A stretch of 64,000 bases of DNA. Origin: Flavobacterium undicola (GTDB lineage Bacteria > Bacteroidota > Bacteroidia > Flavobacteriales > Flavobacteriaceae). This document shows, piece after piece, positions 23,905 to 34,880 of this stretch (position 1 is the first letter of the stretch; every line of letters starts with the position of its first letter). Location: NCBI RefSeq assembly GCF_009909155.2, contig NZ_JAAAPM020000002.1, forward strand, positions 1 to 64,000, written 5' to 3'. The translations under genes and the position numbers were made by a program. Below the pieces are notes generated by a model that ran no database searches, was not told the DNA's origin, and saw nothing but the letters and a program-made list of their open reading frames with translations.

Positions 23905-24543
23905 TTAGTTATTAAAAATATAGTTTATAATATTAGCCCCCATTTTCAATGCTTTTTCGCGTACTTCGATGGGATCGTTATGGACTTCTGGATCCTCCCA
24001 GCCATCACCTAAATCACATTCATAAGTATATAAAAGCACTAATCTATTGTCTGCGAAAATGCCAAAAGCTTGTGGACGTTTGCCATCGTGTTCGTGAATT
24101 TTTGGTAAACCATTGGTGAAAAGATAGGGTTTTAGAAAGATAGCATGACTAGCAGGGATTTCAATCAATTCCTTGTTAGGGAATATTTTTTTAATTTCTT
24201 TTCGAATGTATTGATCCATTCCGTAATTGTCATCAATATGTAAAAAACCACCGCCTTTTAAATATTTTTGAAGATTACTCACATCCGATTCACTAAAAAC
24301 AACATTTCCGTGTCCTGTCATGTGAATAAAAGGATAGGAAAATAAATCAGGACTACTGGGTTCTACCGTGGCGGGTTTTGGATTAATAGTCGTGTTGATA
24401 TGGTTGTTGCAAAAACGAATTAAATTGGGCAGCGAAGTAGGATTGGCATACCAATCGCCACCACCGCTGTATTTTACCAAGGCAATTTCCTGGGAAAAAG
24501 AAGCGAAAGAAATCAATAGTAAAACAAGATATATTTTTTTCAT
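23905..24543 (-). CDS. DUF4159 domain-containing secreted protein
   Basis: 212 residues with a signal peptide (MKKIYLVLLLISFASFSQ). The fold pattern of the DUF4159/ThuA-like class is visible: FIHMTGHGNV, LKGGGFLHIDDNYG and SHAIFLKPY, then the conserved end LYTYECDLGDGWEDPEVHNDP. In other Bacteroidota DUF4159 often accompanies MoxR/VWA genes; none is here. Periplasmic, function unknown. Confidence 0.88.
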   Translation of the reverse strand: MKKIYLVLLLISFASFSQEIALVKYSGGGDWYANPTSLPNLIRFCNNHINTTINPKPATVEPSSPDLFSYPFIHMTGHGNVVFSESDVSNLQKYLKGGGFLHIDDNYGMDQYIRKEIKKIFPNKELIEIPASHAIFLKPYLFTNGLPKIHEHDGKRPQAFGIFADNRLVLLYTYECDLGDGWEDPEVHNDPIEVREKALKMGANIINYIFNN

Positions 24544-24586
24544 TTTTTAGTCCTTAGTGATTAGTCCTTAGTCCCATGCTGTGTTT

Positions 24587-24658
24587 AGTCATTGCGAGGA
24601 ACGAAGCAATCTCATTTGTTTTTAATATCGTAAGATTGCTTCGTTCCTCGCAATGACT
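24587..24658. repeat. REP-like element: 26-bp perfect inverted repeat inside the operon
   Basis: Bases 24587-24612 and 24633-24658 are perfect complements with a 20-base loop. The last base is the first base (on the plus strand) of the rsmE stop codon. The TCATTGCGAGGAACGAAGCAATCT-type arm is one I recall as a dispersed repeat in Bacteroidota. In the mRNA it would form a very stable hairpin between rsmE and the DUF4159 gene. Confidence 0.9.
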
Positions 24659-25362
24659 TATTCATTAAAAAATACCACACTATGGCAAGCTACTAACGCT
24701 GCTGTTTCAGTTCTTAATCTGGTGTTGCCTAAAGAAACAGGAATATAATTGTTCTCTAATGCCAATGCGATTTCTTTAACTGAAAAATCGCCTTCGGGTC
24801 CAATAAGCAAAGTAATGTCTTCGTTGGCTTTTAAAACCGATTTTAATGTTTTTTTATCGGTTTCTTCACAATGGGCAATTAATAATGTGCCTTTGTTTTT
24901 TTGAGTTACAAATTCTTTAAAACTAACTGCTTCGTTCAATTTTGGTAAGTAAGGTTCGTTGCACTGTTTCAATGCAGACAGGATAATTTTTTCAAATCGT
25001 TCTTTGTTAATAACCTTTCTTTCGGAACGATCACAAATGATGGGCGTGATTTCCTGAACACCAATTTCGGTTGCTTTTTCTAAAAACCATTCGTAGCGGT
25101 CGTTCATTTTTGTTGGAGCAACGGCTAGATGCAAATGAAATTTTGGGGTTTCTTTTTTCTCAAAAGCATTAATCTTTACCGTGCATTTATTATCTGAAGC
25201 TAAGGTGATTTCGCATTCAAAAATGTAGCCTAAGCCATTGGTTACAAATAAAATATCACCGTCTTTTTTTCGTAAGACTTTGATAATGTGTTTGCTTTCT
25301 TCTTTGTCAAAGAAAAAGATTTCAGTTTGTTCGTCAATATTTGGATTGTAAAATAATTGCAT
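24658..25362 (-). CDS. rsmE: 16S rRNA (uracil-1498-N3)-methyltransferase
   Basis: 234 residues, SPOUT family. N-terminal PUA-like domain (ESKHIIKVLRKKDGD, 21-35) and a C-terminal knot with APTKMNDRYEWFLEKATEIGV (about 91-111), LLIGPEGDFS (191-200) and LGNTRLRTETAA (216-227). It methylates U1498 of 16S rRNA. Three bases after tsaD. Confidence 0.94.
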   Translation of the reverse strand: MQLFYNPNIDEQTEIFFFDKEESKHIIKVLRKKDGDILFVTNGLGYIFECEITLASDNKCTVKINAFEKKETPKFHLHLAVAPTKMNDRYEWFLEKATEIGVQEITPIICDRSERKVINKERFEKIILSALKQCNEPYLPKLNEAVSFKEFVTQKNKGTLLIAHCEETDKKTLKSVLKANEDITLLIGPEGDFSVKEIALALENNYIPVSLGNTRLRTETAALVACHSVVFFNE

Positions 25363-25365
25363 AGT

Positions 25366-26388
25366 TTAGAATTGAATTCGTGCTTTAGAAACTACTGAAG
25401 CGTTTTCGAAATTTTGGGATAAGAACTTTTGATAACCTACAATTCCTATCATGGCAGCATTATCGGTGGTGTATTCAAATTTAGGGACAAATGTTTTCCA
25501 ACCGTATTTTTGTTCGGCTTCTTTGAGGGTATTTCTAATTCCGGAATTAGCTGAAACACCTCCACCGATGGCAATTTGTTTAATTCCCGTTTCTTGTACC
25601 GCTAATTTTAATTTATCCATTAATATTTGAATAATGGTATATTGGATAGAAGCGCAAATATCGTTGATGTTTTCATCAATAAAATTCGGATTCTCTATTT
25701 TTTTCTTTTGAATGAAATATAAGATTGCCGTTTTTAGACCTGAAAAACTAAAATCCAGTCCCGGAACTTTTGGTTTGGTAAAAGGGAAGGCTTTTGGATT
25801 TCCTAATTGAGCATATTTATCTACTAAAGGACCGCCAGGGTAGGGAAGTCCCAGGATTTTAGCGCTTTTGTCAAAAGCTTCTCCTACGGCATCATCAGTA
25901 GTTTCTCCAATTATTTGCATGTCAAAAAAATCGTTGACTTTTACAATTTGAGTATGTCCACCGCTAATAGTCAAGGCTAAAAAAGGAAATTCTGGTTTTT
26001 CAAAACCTTCTTCGTCAATAAAATGGGCTAAAATGTGGGCGTGCATGTGGTTTACTGCAATAAGCGGAATTCCTAAAGCCAATGCTGTCGATTTAGCAAA
26101 AGAGCTTCCCACAAGCAAAGACCCCATTAAGCCGGGACCTTGCGTAAAAGCAATGGCTGACAACTGTTCTTTTTGGATATTGGCTTTTTTCAAAGCGGCA
26201 TCAATTACGGGGACAATATTTTGCTGATGAGCACGCGAAGCTAATTCAGGAACGACTCCGCCATATTGTGTGTGAATTAATTGATTTGCCACAACATTTG
26301 AAAGCACTTTGTCGTTACATAAAACAGCTGCTGCAGTATCATCGCAGGAACTTTCAATAGCAAGAATAAAAACCTCTGGATTTAGCAT
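25366..26388 (-). CDS. tsaD: tRNA N6-adenosine threonylcarbamoyltransferase
   Basis: 340 residues from the ATG at 26388 (the reading to 26400 uses a TTG and adds only four residues). Catalyses t6A37 formation in ANN-decoding tRNAs with TsaB/TsaE/TsaC. ASKHA fold: IESSCDDTAAAV (11-22), the metal-binding HMHAH (His114, His118), SGGHTQ and GGGVSANSGIR. It heads the leftward operon and is divergent from the TamB-like gene. Confidence 0.95.
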   Translation of the reverse strand: MLNPEVFILAIESSCDDTAAAVLCNDKVLSNVVANQLIHTQYGGVVPELASRAHQQNIVPVIDAALKKANIQKEQLSAIAFTQGPGLMGSLLVGSSFAKSTALALGIPLIAVNHMHAHILAHFIDEEGFEKPEFPFLALTISGGHTQIVKVNDFFDMQIIGETTDDAVGEAFDKSAKILGLPYPGGPLVDKYAQLGNPKAFPFTKPKVPGLDFSFSGLKTAILYFIQKKKIENPNFIDENINDICASIQYTIIQILMDKLKLAVQETGIKQIAIGGGVSANSGIRNTLKEAEQKYGWKTFVPKFEYTTDNAAMIGIVGYQKFLSQNFENASVVSKARIQF

Positions 26389-26571
26389 AAAAAGGCACAA
26401 ATTTTGAATTATCTTTAGAAACCGATTATATTTTATTTAATTTTACGGCGCAGCCAAAATTAAAGAATTTTTATTAAAGGTACTGCCGTTTCACCAGTAA
26501 AATAGTTTTTTAAGAAAAAGAATATAACAGTAAAAGATATCAAAAAAGTCAGCAAAATAATTTTACATTTC

Positions 26572-26790
26572 CTATTTAAACTAATCCTACTTTTATTAGT
26601 GCTAGGAATACTTTTCTCATTGCCTTTTGTTCAGAGCGAAATAACAGTATTTGCTGAGGCAATATTTATAGTTTGTTGCTGCATGCTATTTTTTGGGTTA
26701 AAACCTAAATACTTCCTACTTGGACTAATCCTATTATTATTAGTGCTTGGTATTGCTTTATCATTACCTACAGTCCAGACTAAAGTGGGT
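26572..26790 (+). repeat. Duplicated signal/TM segment at the TamB start
   Basis: Bases 26572-26634 and 26716-26778 (144 bases apart, same frame) encode LILLLLVLGILFSLPFVQ and LILLLLVLGIALSLPTVQ, 15 of 18 residues identical. Most base differences between the copies are at synonymous codon positions. Confidence 0.8.
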
Positions 26791-29700
26791 AAGTATTTGA
26801 TGAATCGTGTTAATAATGATTTTGGCACTAATATCAATATTGATAAGGCTAAGATATCTGTTTTTGGTGGTGTTAAAATTCAAAATGTATTGATTTTAGA
26901 TCATCACAAGGATACTTTGATTTATTCCAAAATTTTGAATACCAATATTTTTGATCTTAACGGATTTTTAAATGGCGATTTGTTGTTTAATACCGTTCGT
27001 TTGGATGGCGTTTTATTTGATTTAAAAACATACAAAAACGAAAAGAAAACTAATATTGATATTTTTATTGATGCTTTTGGCTCTGATAAACCGTCGGCTA
27101 CAGGAAAACATTTTCTATTAAAATCAGACAAGGCTTATATCGCCCACGGACATTTTATAATGACTGATGAAAATAAAGCCAATCCTAAAGATGTTGATTT
27201 TAAAAATGTAAATATCGAATTGACTGATTTTAAGCTGCATGGTCCAGATGTTAATGCAACAATAAATAAATTATCACTTTTAGACCATAGAGGTTTGTTT
27301 ATTGAAGACTTAAGCGCTGTTTTTAGTTATACCAAGAAAAAAATAAAACTTGAAAATTTAGATTTAAAAACACCTGAATCTAAAATTAAAGCTGAGGTTA
27401 CGATGAATTATAAAATTCAGGATTTTGCTCGTTTTAATGATAGAGTAAAGTTTGATGTTAAGCTCCATTCCGCTTCGATTGCAACAAATGATATTCGCTA
27501 TTTTTATAAAGGCTTAGGTGTTAATCAGTTTTTTTACATTAATAGTACTGATATAAAAGGAACGTTGAATGATTTATATATAAGTAATTTAAAACTTGTT
27601 GATTCCAGAAAATCACGTATGTATGGTGCTATTAATTTCAAAAATATTTTTGGAAAAGACCATCAACGATTTTATATGGATGGCGATTTTACGAGAATCA
27701 ATTCCAGTTATGATAATCTGGTGGTTATGCTACCCAATGTTCTTGGAAAGAAATTACCTGTAGAATTAAAAACGCTAGGCAATTTTTCGATAAAAGGAAA
27801 TACCCAACTTACAGCAACGACCATTGATACCGATTTGAATGTAATTTCACAATTAGGAAAATTGCAATCAAAATTTGAAATGACTAATATTGATGTTATT
27901 GATAAGGCGGCTTATACCGGAAATGTTGTTTTAGAAAATTTTGATATTGGAACTTTTTTAAGTCGTGATGATTTAGGAAGGGTAAGTATGGATATTGATG
28001 TAGATGGAAAAGGATTTACTGAGAAATATTTGAATACGCAATTGAATGGAGTTATAAGTAAAATGGATTATAAAAATTATACTTATAATAATATTACTGT
28101 AAATGGGAATTTTAAATTGCCTTATTATAAAGGACAAATTTCAGTAGTTGATTCTAATTTAGAAATGGATTTTGATGGGTTGGTCGATTTAAGTGCCAAA
28201 GAAAATAAATACGATTTCCATATTAATGTAGCTCATGCTGATTTGAGTAAATTGAAATTAGTAAAAGATAGTGTTTCTCATTTTAAAGGAGATGTACTAG
28301 TACAAGTTACAGGAAATTCGATTGAAAATTTACAAGGAAATGTTTATATAAAACAGACATCTTATCAAAATGTAAAAGATACCTATAGTTTTGATGATTT
28401 CAATATCAATTCGACTTTTGATGAAAATAGAATTCGTACGTTAACCATAAATTCTCCTGATATCATCGATGGAAAAGTTGTAGGGCGTTTTCAGTTTAGT
28501 CAATTGGGCAAATTGACAAGAAACTCGTTGGGTAGTTTGTACACCAATTTTAAACCGGAAAAGGTAAATAAAGGACAGTTTTTAAAATTTAATTTCACGG
28601 TTTACAGCAAGATAGTTGAAATTTTATTTCCTGAAATAGCTCTGGCAACTAATACGGTTTTGAAAGGAAATATCAAATCGGATAATCAGGAATTTAAGAT
28701 GAATTTTAATTCGCCTAAAATTGTATATGCTAAAAATACCTTCGATAATATTAGGGTTGCTATTGATAACAAAAACCCATTGTTTAATGCTTTTGTTGAG
28801 TTAGATAGTATCAAAACGCCTTATTATAAAATTCACGATTTTAGTTTGATTAATATTACCACAAAGGATACTTTACTATTTCGTTCAGAGTTTAAAGGAG
28901 GCGAAAAAGGGGAGGATTATTTCAACCTGAACTTATTTCACACTATTGATAAGAATAATAACAATGTGGTGGGTATCAGTAAATCGGAGATGAAATTCAA
29001 AGAAAACTTATGGTATTTGAATCAAAAAGACAGTTATGATAATAAAATAGTTTTTGATAAAATCTTTAAGAATTTCAATTTTGATAATATCGTATTGTCT
29101 CATGAAAACCAATCGGTGGCTTTAAATGGAACAATCAAGGATAATTTAAATAAGGATTTAGAGCTCAGTTTTAAAGATGTCGATTTGTATAAGATTACGC
29201 CTTTAAGCAGCAAGTTTGTTTTTAGGGGAAATGTAAATGGTGCCATTAATTTTAAACAAAATAACCAAGTCTATAAACCTACAGCTTCATTAGTAATTGA
29301 TAAATTGAATATCAATAAAACCGATTTAGGGGTTTTAAAATTCAATATCGAAGGAAATCAAAGTCTGGATAAATTTACGATTGATTCTTATTTGCAAAAT
29401 GACAATTTGGAATCTTTTAATGCTAACGGAAGTTTTGAAATCGTTAATAAAAAGACTATTCTTGACTTAAAGCTGAAATTAGATAAATTTAATCTGGGAG
29501 TTTTTGGTTCTTTAGGAGGCAATGTTTTGTCTAATGTTCGAGGTTTTGTAACAGGAAATTCGATTGTAACTGGCGATGTAAATAAGCCTAAAATAAGTGG
29601 TCGATTATTTGTAGACAAAGCAGGATTGACTATTCCGTATTTAAATGTCGATTATCAATTGAGTGATCGTTCAATAGTTGATTTAGTTGATGAGACGTTT

Positions 29701-31179
29701 TTGTTTAGAAATAATACCATTACCGATTCGAAATTCAATACCAAAGGTTTGTTGAACGGTAGTATTCAACACAATAATTTTTCAGATTGGAAATTAGATT
29801 TTGCAATTGCTTCAAGAAGATTAGTTGCTTTAGATACCAAAGATTCTGAAGATGCAGCTTATTATGGAACGGCATTTATCAATGGAAATGCTACTATCAA
29901 AGGTCCTACAAACTCATTATTTATAAAAATAGATGCGAAATCAGAAAAAGGAACTGATGTTAAAATTCCAATTAATTATGCTGAGAGCGTAGGTGAAAAT
30001 TCATTTATCCATTTTGTTACACCTAAAGAAAAGTATAATAAAAAAATGGGTATTGTTGAAAATAGCCGAAAATATAACGGACTCGAATTAGAATTTGATT
30101 TAGACATTACGCCTGATGCTGAAGTAGAAGTAATATTAGATCGAAATTCAGGTCATGGAATGCGCGGTAGAGGTTATGGTTCGCTTTTGTTTAAAATTAA
30201 CACCTTAGGAAAGTTTCAAATGTGGGGAGATTTCCAGGCATATGAAGGAACCTATAATTTTAAATACGGCGGATTAATTGATAAGAAGTTTGACGTTAAA
30301 AAAGGAGGTTCTATTTCTTGGGAAGGGAATCCAATGCGAGCACAGTTGAACTTGCAGGCCGTTTATAAAACCATTGCTAATCCAGCCGTTTTATTGGATA
30401 ACTCTTCATTTAACAGAAAAGTGCCGGTGAATGTAATTATTGGAATTCAAGGAGATTTGGCCAGTCCGGATCCGGATTTTAATATTGAGTTCCCAACGGT
30501 GAGTAATGTTTTAAAATCAGAAATTCAATATAAATTATACGATAAAGATGTAAGGCAAACACAGGCCTTGTATTTACTTTCTTCAGGAGGGTTCTTAAGT
30601 CCGGAAGGGGTGAATCAATCTGATTTTTCAGGAAGTTTATTTGAAACCGCTTCTAGTTTGTTAGGAGATATCCTAAAAACAGATAATGATAGATTTAAGG
30701 TAGGTTTGAATTATGTTTCTCCAGATAAAAGAATTGGTAAGGAAACGGATGGTAGAGTAGTGGCCACTATTTCGTCAAAAATCAATGAGCGAATTACAAT
30801 TAATGGAAAAGTGGGGGTTCCATTTGGAGGAATTAATGAATCGGCAGTTGTTGGGGATGTTGAGGTTCAATATAGAGTGAACCAGGACGGAACGATGAAT
30901 TTAAGGCTGTTTAACAGAGAAAACGATATTAATTATATTGGGCAAGGAATTGGTTACACCCAAGGATTAGGGGTTACTTATGAAGTTGATTTTGATACTT
31001 TTAGAGAATTGGTTAATAAAATATTTAAGAAATATAAAATTCAAAAAGTAGACACTACAAATGAATATTTCCAAGATTCTAATGTAGCACCAGAATACAT
31101 TAATTTCAATAAAAGCAAATCTCCTAAAAAAGAAGATTCAAAAAATAATACTGAAGCCATAAAAACGGATGAAGATTAA
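26683..31179 (+). CDS. tamB: TamB/DUF490-type translocation and assembly module protein
   Basis: About 1498 residues from the only nearby ATG (26683), which gives a basic n-region (MLFFGLKPKYF) and one membrane helix ending LPTVQ. The frame is open back to 26506, with GTG at 26599 as another possible start. TamB-like proteins span the periplasm as a long beta-taco and move lipid or assemble outer-membrane proteins. The AsmA-like start (NINIDKAKIS, DHHKDTLIYS) is followed by about 1000 residues of repeating beta-strand pattern and the C-terminal DUF490 domain (MRAQLNLQAVYKT; LASPDPDFNIEFP; QALYLLSSGGFLSPEG). The Lys/Glu-rich tail is typical of the flavobacterial form. Start uncertain, family certain. 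Confidence 0.9.
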   Translation: MLFFGLKPKYFLLGLILLLLVLGIALSLPTVQTKVGKYLMNRVNNDFGTNINIDKAKISVFGGVKIQNVLILDHHKDTLIYSKILNTNIFDLNGFLNGDLLFNTVRLDGVLFDLKTYKNEKKTNIDIFIDAFGSDKPSATGKHFLLKSDKAYIAHGHFIMTDENKANPKDVDFKNVNIELTDFKLHGPDVNATINKLSLLDHRGLFIEDLSAVFSYTKKKIKLENLDLKTPESKIKAEVTMNYKIQDFARFNDRVKFDVKLHSASIATNDIRYFYKGLGVNQFFYINSTDIKGTLNDLYISNLKLVDSRKSRMYGAINFKNIFGKDHQRFYMDGDFTRINSSYDNLVVMLPNVLGKKLPVELKTLGNFSIKGNTQLTATTIDTDLNVISQLGKLQSKFEMTNIDVIDKAAYTGNVVLENFDIGTFLSRDDLGRVSMDIDVDGKGFTEKYLNTQLNGVISKMDYKNYTYNNITVNGNFKLPYYKGQISVVDSNLEMDFDGLVDLSAKENKYDFHINVAHADLSKLKLVKDSVSHFKGDVLVQVTGNSIENLQGNVYIKQTSYQNVKDTYSFDDFNINSTFDENRIRTLTINSPDIIDGKVVGRFQFSQLGKLTRNSLGSLYTNFKPEKVNKGQFLKFNFTVYSKIVEILFPEIALATNTVLKGNIKSDNQEFKMNFNSPKIVYAKNTFDNIRVAIDNKNPLFNAFVELDSIKTPYYKIHDFSLINITTKDTLLFRSEFKGGEKGEDYFNLNLFHTIDKNNNNVVGISKSEMKFKENLWYLNQKDSYDNKIVFDKIFKNFNFDNIVLSHENQSVALNGTIKDNLNKDLELSFKDVDLYKITPLSSKFVFRGNVNGAINFKQNNQVYKPTASLVIDKLNINKTDLGVLKFNIEGNQSLDKFTIDSYLQNDNLESFNANGSFEIVNKKTILDLKLKLDKFNLGVFGSLGGNVLSNVRGFVTGNSIVTGDVNKPKISGRLFVDKAGLTIPYLNVDYQLSDRSIVDLVDETFLFRNNTITDSKFNTKGLLNGSIQHNNFSDWKLDFAIASRRLVALDTKDSEDAAYYGTAFINGNATIKGPTNSLFIKIDAKSEKGTDVKIPINYAESVGENSFIHFVTPKEKYNKKMGIVENSRKYNGLELEFDLDITPDAEVEVILDRNSGHGMRGRGYGSLLFKINTLGKFQMWGDFQAYEGTYNFKYGGLIDKKFDVKKGGSISWEGNPMRAQLNLQAVYKTIANPAVLLDNSSFNRKVPVNVIIGIQGDLASPDPDFNIEFPTVSNVLKSEIQYKLYDKDVRQTQALYLLSSGGFLSPEGVNQSDFSGSLFETASSLLGDILKTDNDRFKVGLNYVSPDKRIGKETDGRVVATISSKINERITINGKVGVPFGGINESAVVGDVEVQYRVNQDGTMNLRLFNRENDINYIGQGIGYTQGLGVTYEVDFDTFRELVNKIFKKYKIQKVDTTNEYFQDSNVAPEYINFNKSKSPKKEDSKNNTEAIKTDED

Positions 31180-31448
31180 TTTTTGAGGAATCGAATACTC
31201 TTAACTTAAAAGTACTTTTTTAGAATCTGAACTTGTTTCGTATAATTGTTATTTTAACGTCAATAATAAGTTATTCTTAGTTAAATTCTCTAAAAATCGA
31301 TTTCTGTCAAAAAAAAACTGTGTTTTTTTGTTTTTTGTGAAACTTATTAACGAAAACGTTTGAATTTTAGGCAATTAGTTAAAATAACAAGGCATACCCT
31401 TTTAAAGTGATTAATGTTTCTTAATTTTACCTTTCAAAACTAAAAACA

Positions 31449-32435
31449 ATGCAAAAACTAATAAAAAAAATAGGTGTTCTTACCTCTGGTGGAGATTCCC
31501 CGGGGATGAATGCTGCCATACGCTCAGTTGTTCGAACTTGTGCTTATCATAATATAGAATGTGTTGGGATTTACAGAGGATACCAAGGAATGATTGAAGG
31601 TGACTTCATTGAAATGGGACCTAGAAGCGTAAATAATATTATCAATAAAGGAGGAACAATTTTAAAATCGGCACGTTCAGCAGAATTTAGAACTCCTGAA
31701 GGTAGAAAAAAAGCTCATGAGAATTTAGTTAAAGAAGGAATTGAAGCCTTAGTAGTTATCGGAGGAGATGGAAGTTTTACAGGAGCTTTGATGTTTAATG
31801 CCGAATATAATTTCCCGGTAATGGGAATTCCAGGAACTATCGATAATGATATTTACGGTACAAGCCATACACTAGGTTATGATACTGCTTTAAATACAGT
31901 TGTAGATTGTATTGATAAAATTAGAGATACAGCCAGTTCTCACAACCGTTTATTCTTTGTTGAGGTAATGGGTAGAGATGCCGGTCATATTGCTTTGAAT
32001 GCCGGAATTGGAGCTGGAGCAGAAGAAATATTGATTCCTGAAGAAGATTTAGGATTAGACCGTTTGTTAGAATCACTTCAAAAAAGTAAGGCTTCCGGAA
32101 AATCATCAAGTATAGTGGTTATTGCCGAAGGCGATAAAATTGGTAAAAACGTATTTGAATTAAAGGATTATGTAGAGAGTAATTTACCTGAATACGATGT
32201 TCGTGTATCGGTATTAGGGCACATGCAACGTGGTGGTTCACCTTCTTGCTTTGATAGAGTTTTGGCTAGCCGTTTAGGTGTTAAAGCAGTAGAGTCTTTA
32301 TTAGATGGAGTTTCAAATTTCATGGTAGGATTGAAAAATGATACCGTAAATCTTACTCCATTAGTACAAGCTATAAAAGGAAAGTCAGAAATTGATAGAG
32401 AATTATTAAGGGTTTCTGATATTATAACAACTTAA
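31449..32435 (+). CDS. pfkA: 6-phosphofructokinase (ATP-dependent)
   Basis: 328 residues, standard PfkA length. Phosphorylates fructose 6-phosphate. ATP site GGDSPGMNAAIR (14-25), GGDGSF (105-110), catalytic Asp132 in PGTIDNDI (128-135), MGRDAGHIA and QRGGSPSCFDR for sugar-phosphate and subunit contacts. The preceding gap 31180-31448 (269 bases) is AT-rich and shows no clear TAnnTTTG box. The GAPDH gene follows after 83 bases. Confidence 0.96.
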   Translation: MQKLIKKIGVLTSGGDSPGMNAAIRSVVRTCAYHNIECVGIYRGYQGMIEGDFIEMGPRSVNNIINKGGTILKSARSAEFRTPEGRKKAHENLVKEGIEALVVIGGDGSFTGALMFNAEYNFPVMGIPGTIDNDIYGTSHTLGYDTALNTVVDCIDKIRDTASSHNRLFFVEVMGRDAGHIALNAGIGAGAEEILIPEEDLGLDRLLESLQKSKASGKSSSIVVIAEGDKIGKNVFELKDYVESNLPEYDVRVSVLGHMQRGGSPSCFDRVLASRLGVKAVESLLDGVSNFMVGLKNDTVNLTPLVQAIKGKSEIDRELLRVSDIITT

Positions 32436-32509
32436 AAAAAATTGTAGTAGAATTAATCATTAAATTTGCGAAAATTTTTCAAATCGAATAATAAACAATA
32501 AATAAATAA

Positions 32510-33523
<1,014 letters not shown>

Positions 33524-33540
33524 TATTTTATAATTTTAGA

Positions 33541-33575
33541 AAATCCCGTTATTTCAAAGTAACGGGATTTTCTTA
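33541..33575 (+). terminator. gap terminator
   Basis: AAATCCCGTTA (33541-33551) pairs perfectly with TAACGGGATTT (33560-33570) around an 8-base loop, followed by TCTTATTTTA. Confidence 0.9.
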
Positions 33576-33649
33576 TTTTATTACCTCTTTGATTAATGTG
33601 AAAACCACATTTTAAATTAAAGAAAAACTAATCTAAAAACTGAAACAAA

Positions 33650-34501
33650 ATGAAATTAATAGTTGATAGTGGTTCTACCAAAGCCGATTGGATTGCGATA
33701 GACGATGAAGGAAAAATATTGTTTACTACACAAACCTTAGGTTTGAATCCGGAAATCCTTGAAGGAGATCAAATTATTGCACGTTTGGACGATCGTTTTG
33801 ATATCCAACAAAGCAAAAAGACAGCTACTCATTTGTTTTTTTACGGTGCTGGTTGCGGAACTGATAGAATGAAAATTAATTTGACTACCGTTTTTCAAGA
33901 TTATTTTCCTAATGCAAAAATTGTAGTGGAAGAAGATACTTATGCAGCTGTTTATGCAACTACTCCAAAAGATCAAAAAGCTATTGTTTGTATTTTAGGT
34001 ACAGGTTCTAACTGTAGTTATTTTGACGGAACTCAATTGCACCAAAAAGTACAATCATTAGGTTATATTGTAATGGATGATTCTAGTGGTAATGTTTACG
34101 GAAAAGAGTTAATTAGAAAGTATTATTTTAATAAAATGCCTAAGGAATTAGCGGTTGAATTTGAAAAAGAATTTAGTGTAGACCCTGATTTTATCAAAAA
34201 TAAATTATACAAAGAAGATAATCCGAATGCTTATTTAGCCACTTTTGCTAAGTTTCTGATTCAACATAAGGAAACTGAATTTTGTCAAAAAATTATTCGC
34301 AAAGGGATGAAGTCTTTTGTGAAAAATTATGTAATGCAATATGATAATTGCAAAGAAGTACCTGTGCATTTTGTAGGTTCGATTGCTTATTATTTAAAAG
34401 ATGAATTGCAACATGCTTTTGATAAATACAACTTGCAATTAGGAAACGTTTTGAGAAGACCTATAGATGGTCTTATTTCTTATCATGTTGCTAATAAATA
34501 A
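33650..34501 (+). CDS. BadF/BadG-type ATPase, N-acetylglucosamine kinase-like
   Basis: 283 residues, ASKHA fold: phosphate-1 VDSGSTKADW (4-13), FYGAGCGTD (about 64-72), phosphate-2 ILGTGSNCSYFDG (about 116-128) and adenosine-loop FVGSIAYYL. The family holds N-acetylglucosamine kinases and related sugar kinases. It sits between gap and mgsA with only four bases to mgsA, so it belongs to a sugar-phosphate transcript. Exact sugar unproven. Confidence 0.88.
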   Translation: MKLIVDSGSTKADWIAIDDEGKILFTTQTLGLNPEILEGDQIIARLDDRFDIQQSKKTATHLFFYGAGCGTDRMKINLTTVFQDYFPNAKIVVEEDTYAAVYATTPKDQKAIVCILGTGSNCSYFDGTQLHQKVQSLGYIVMDDSSGNVYGKELIRKYYFNKMPKELAVEFEKEFSVDPDFIKNKLYKEDNPNAYLATFAKFLIQHKETEFCQKIIRKGMKSFVKNYVMQYDNCKEVPVHFVGSIAYYLKDELQHAFDKYNLQLGNVLRRPIDGLISYHVANK

Positions 34502-34505
34502 GATT

Positions 34506-34880
34506 ATGGAAATAGCTATTATTGCCCATGATGGAAAAAAAGTAGATATGGTTCAATTCTTGAACAAGAACATTGAACTGTTGAGACAAGAAAAAATCAA
34601 GCTTATTGCTACAGGAACTACTGGAGGAAAAGCCGAGAAAGCGGGTTTTAAAGTAAAAAAAATGCTTTCAGGTCCTATGGGAGGTGATGCGCAAATTGCA
34701 GCCCGTGTAGCAGAAGGAAAAACCAAAATGGTTTTATTCTTTAAAGATCCATTGGCTAGCCATGCACATGAAGTAGATATTAATATGTTGCTTCGTGTAT
34801 GTGATGTGCACAATGTGCCAATAGCCACTAACGAAGCTTCGGCACAATTGTTATTGAGTGCTATAACACTGCTACCATAG
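34506..34880 (+). CDS. mgsA: Methylglyoxal synthase
   Basis: 124 residues from the ATG at 34506; the reading to 34467 overlaps the kinase gene and is rejected. Converts dihydroxyacetone phosphate to methylglyoxal. Phosphate-binding ATGTTGG (35-41), catalytic Asp61 in SGPMGGDAQIA, His88 and Asp91 in FFKDPLASHAHEVD, and PIATNEASA. It is a short member but all key residues are kept. Its last 20 bases overlap the converging ridA. Confidence 0.93.
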   Translation: MEIAIIAHDGKKVDMVQFLNKNIELLRQEKIKLIATGTTGGKAEKAGFKVKKMLSGPMGGDAQIAARVAEGKTKMVLFFKDPLASHAHEVDINMLLRVCDVHNVPIATNEASAQLLLSAITLLP

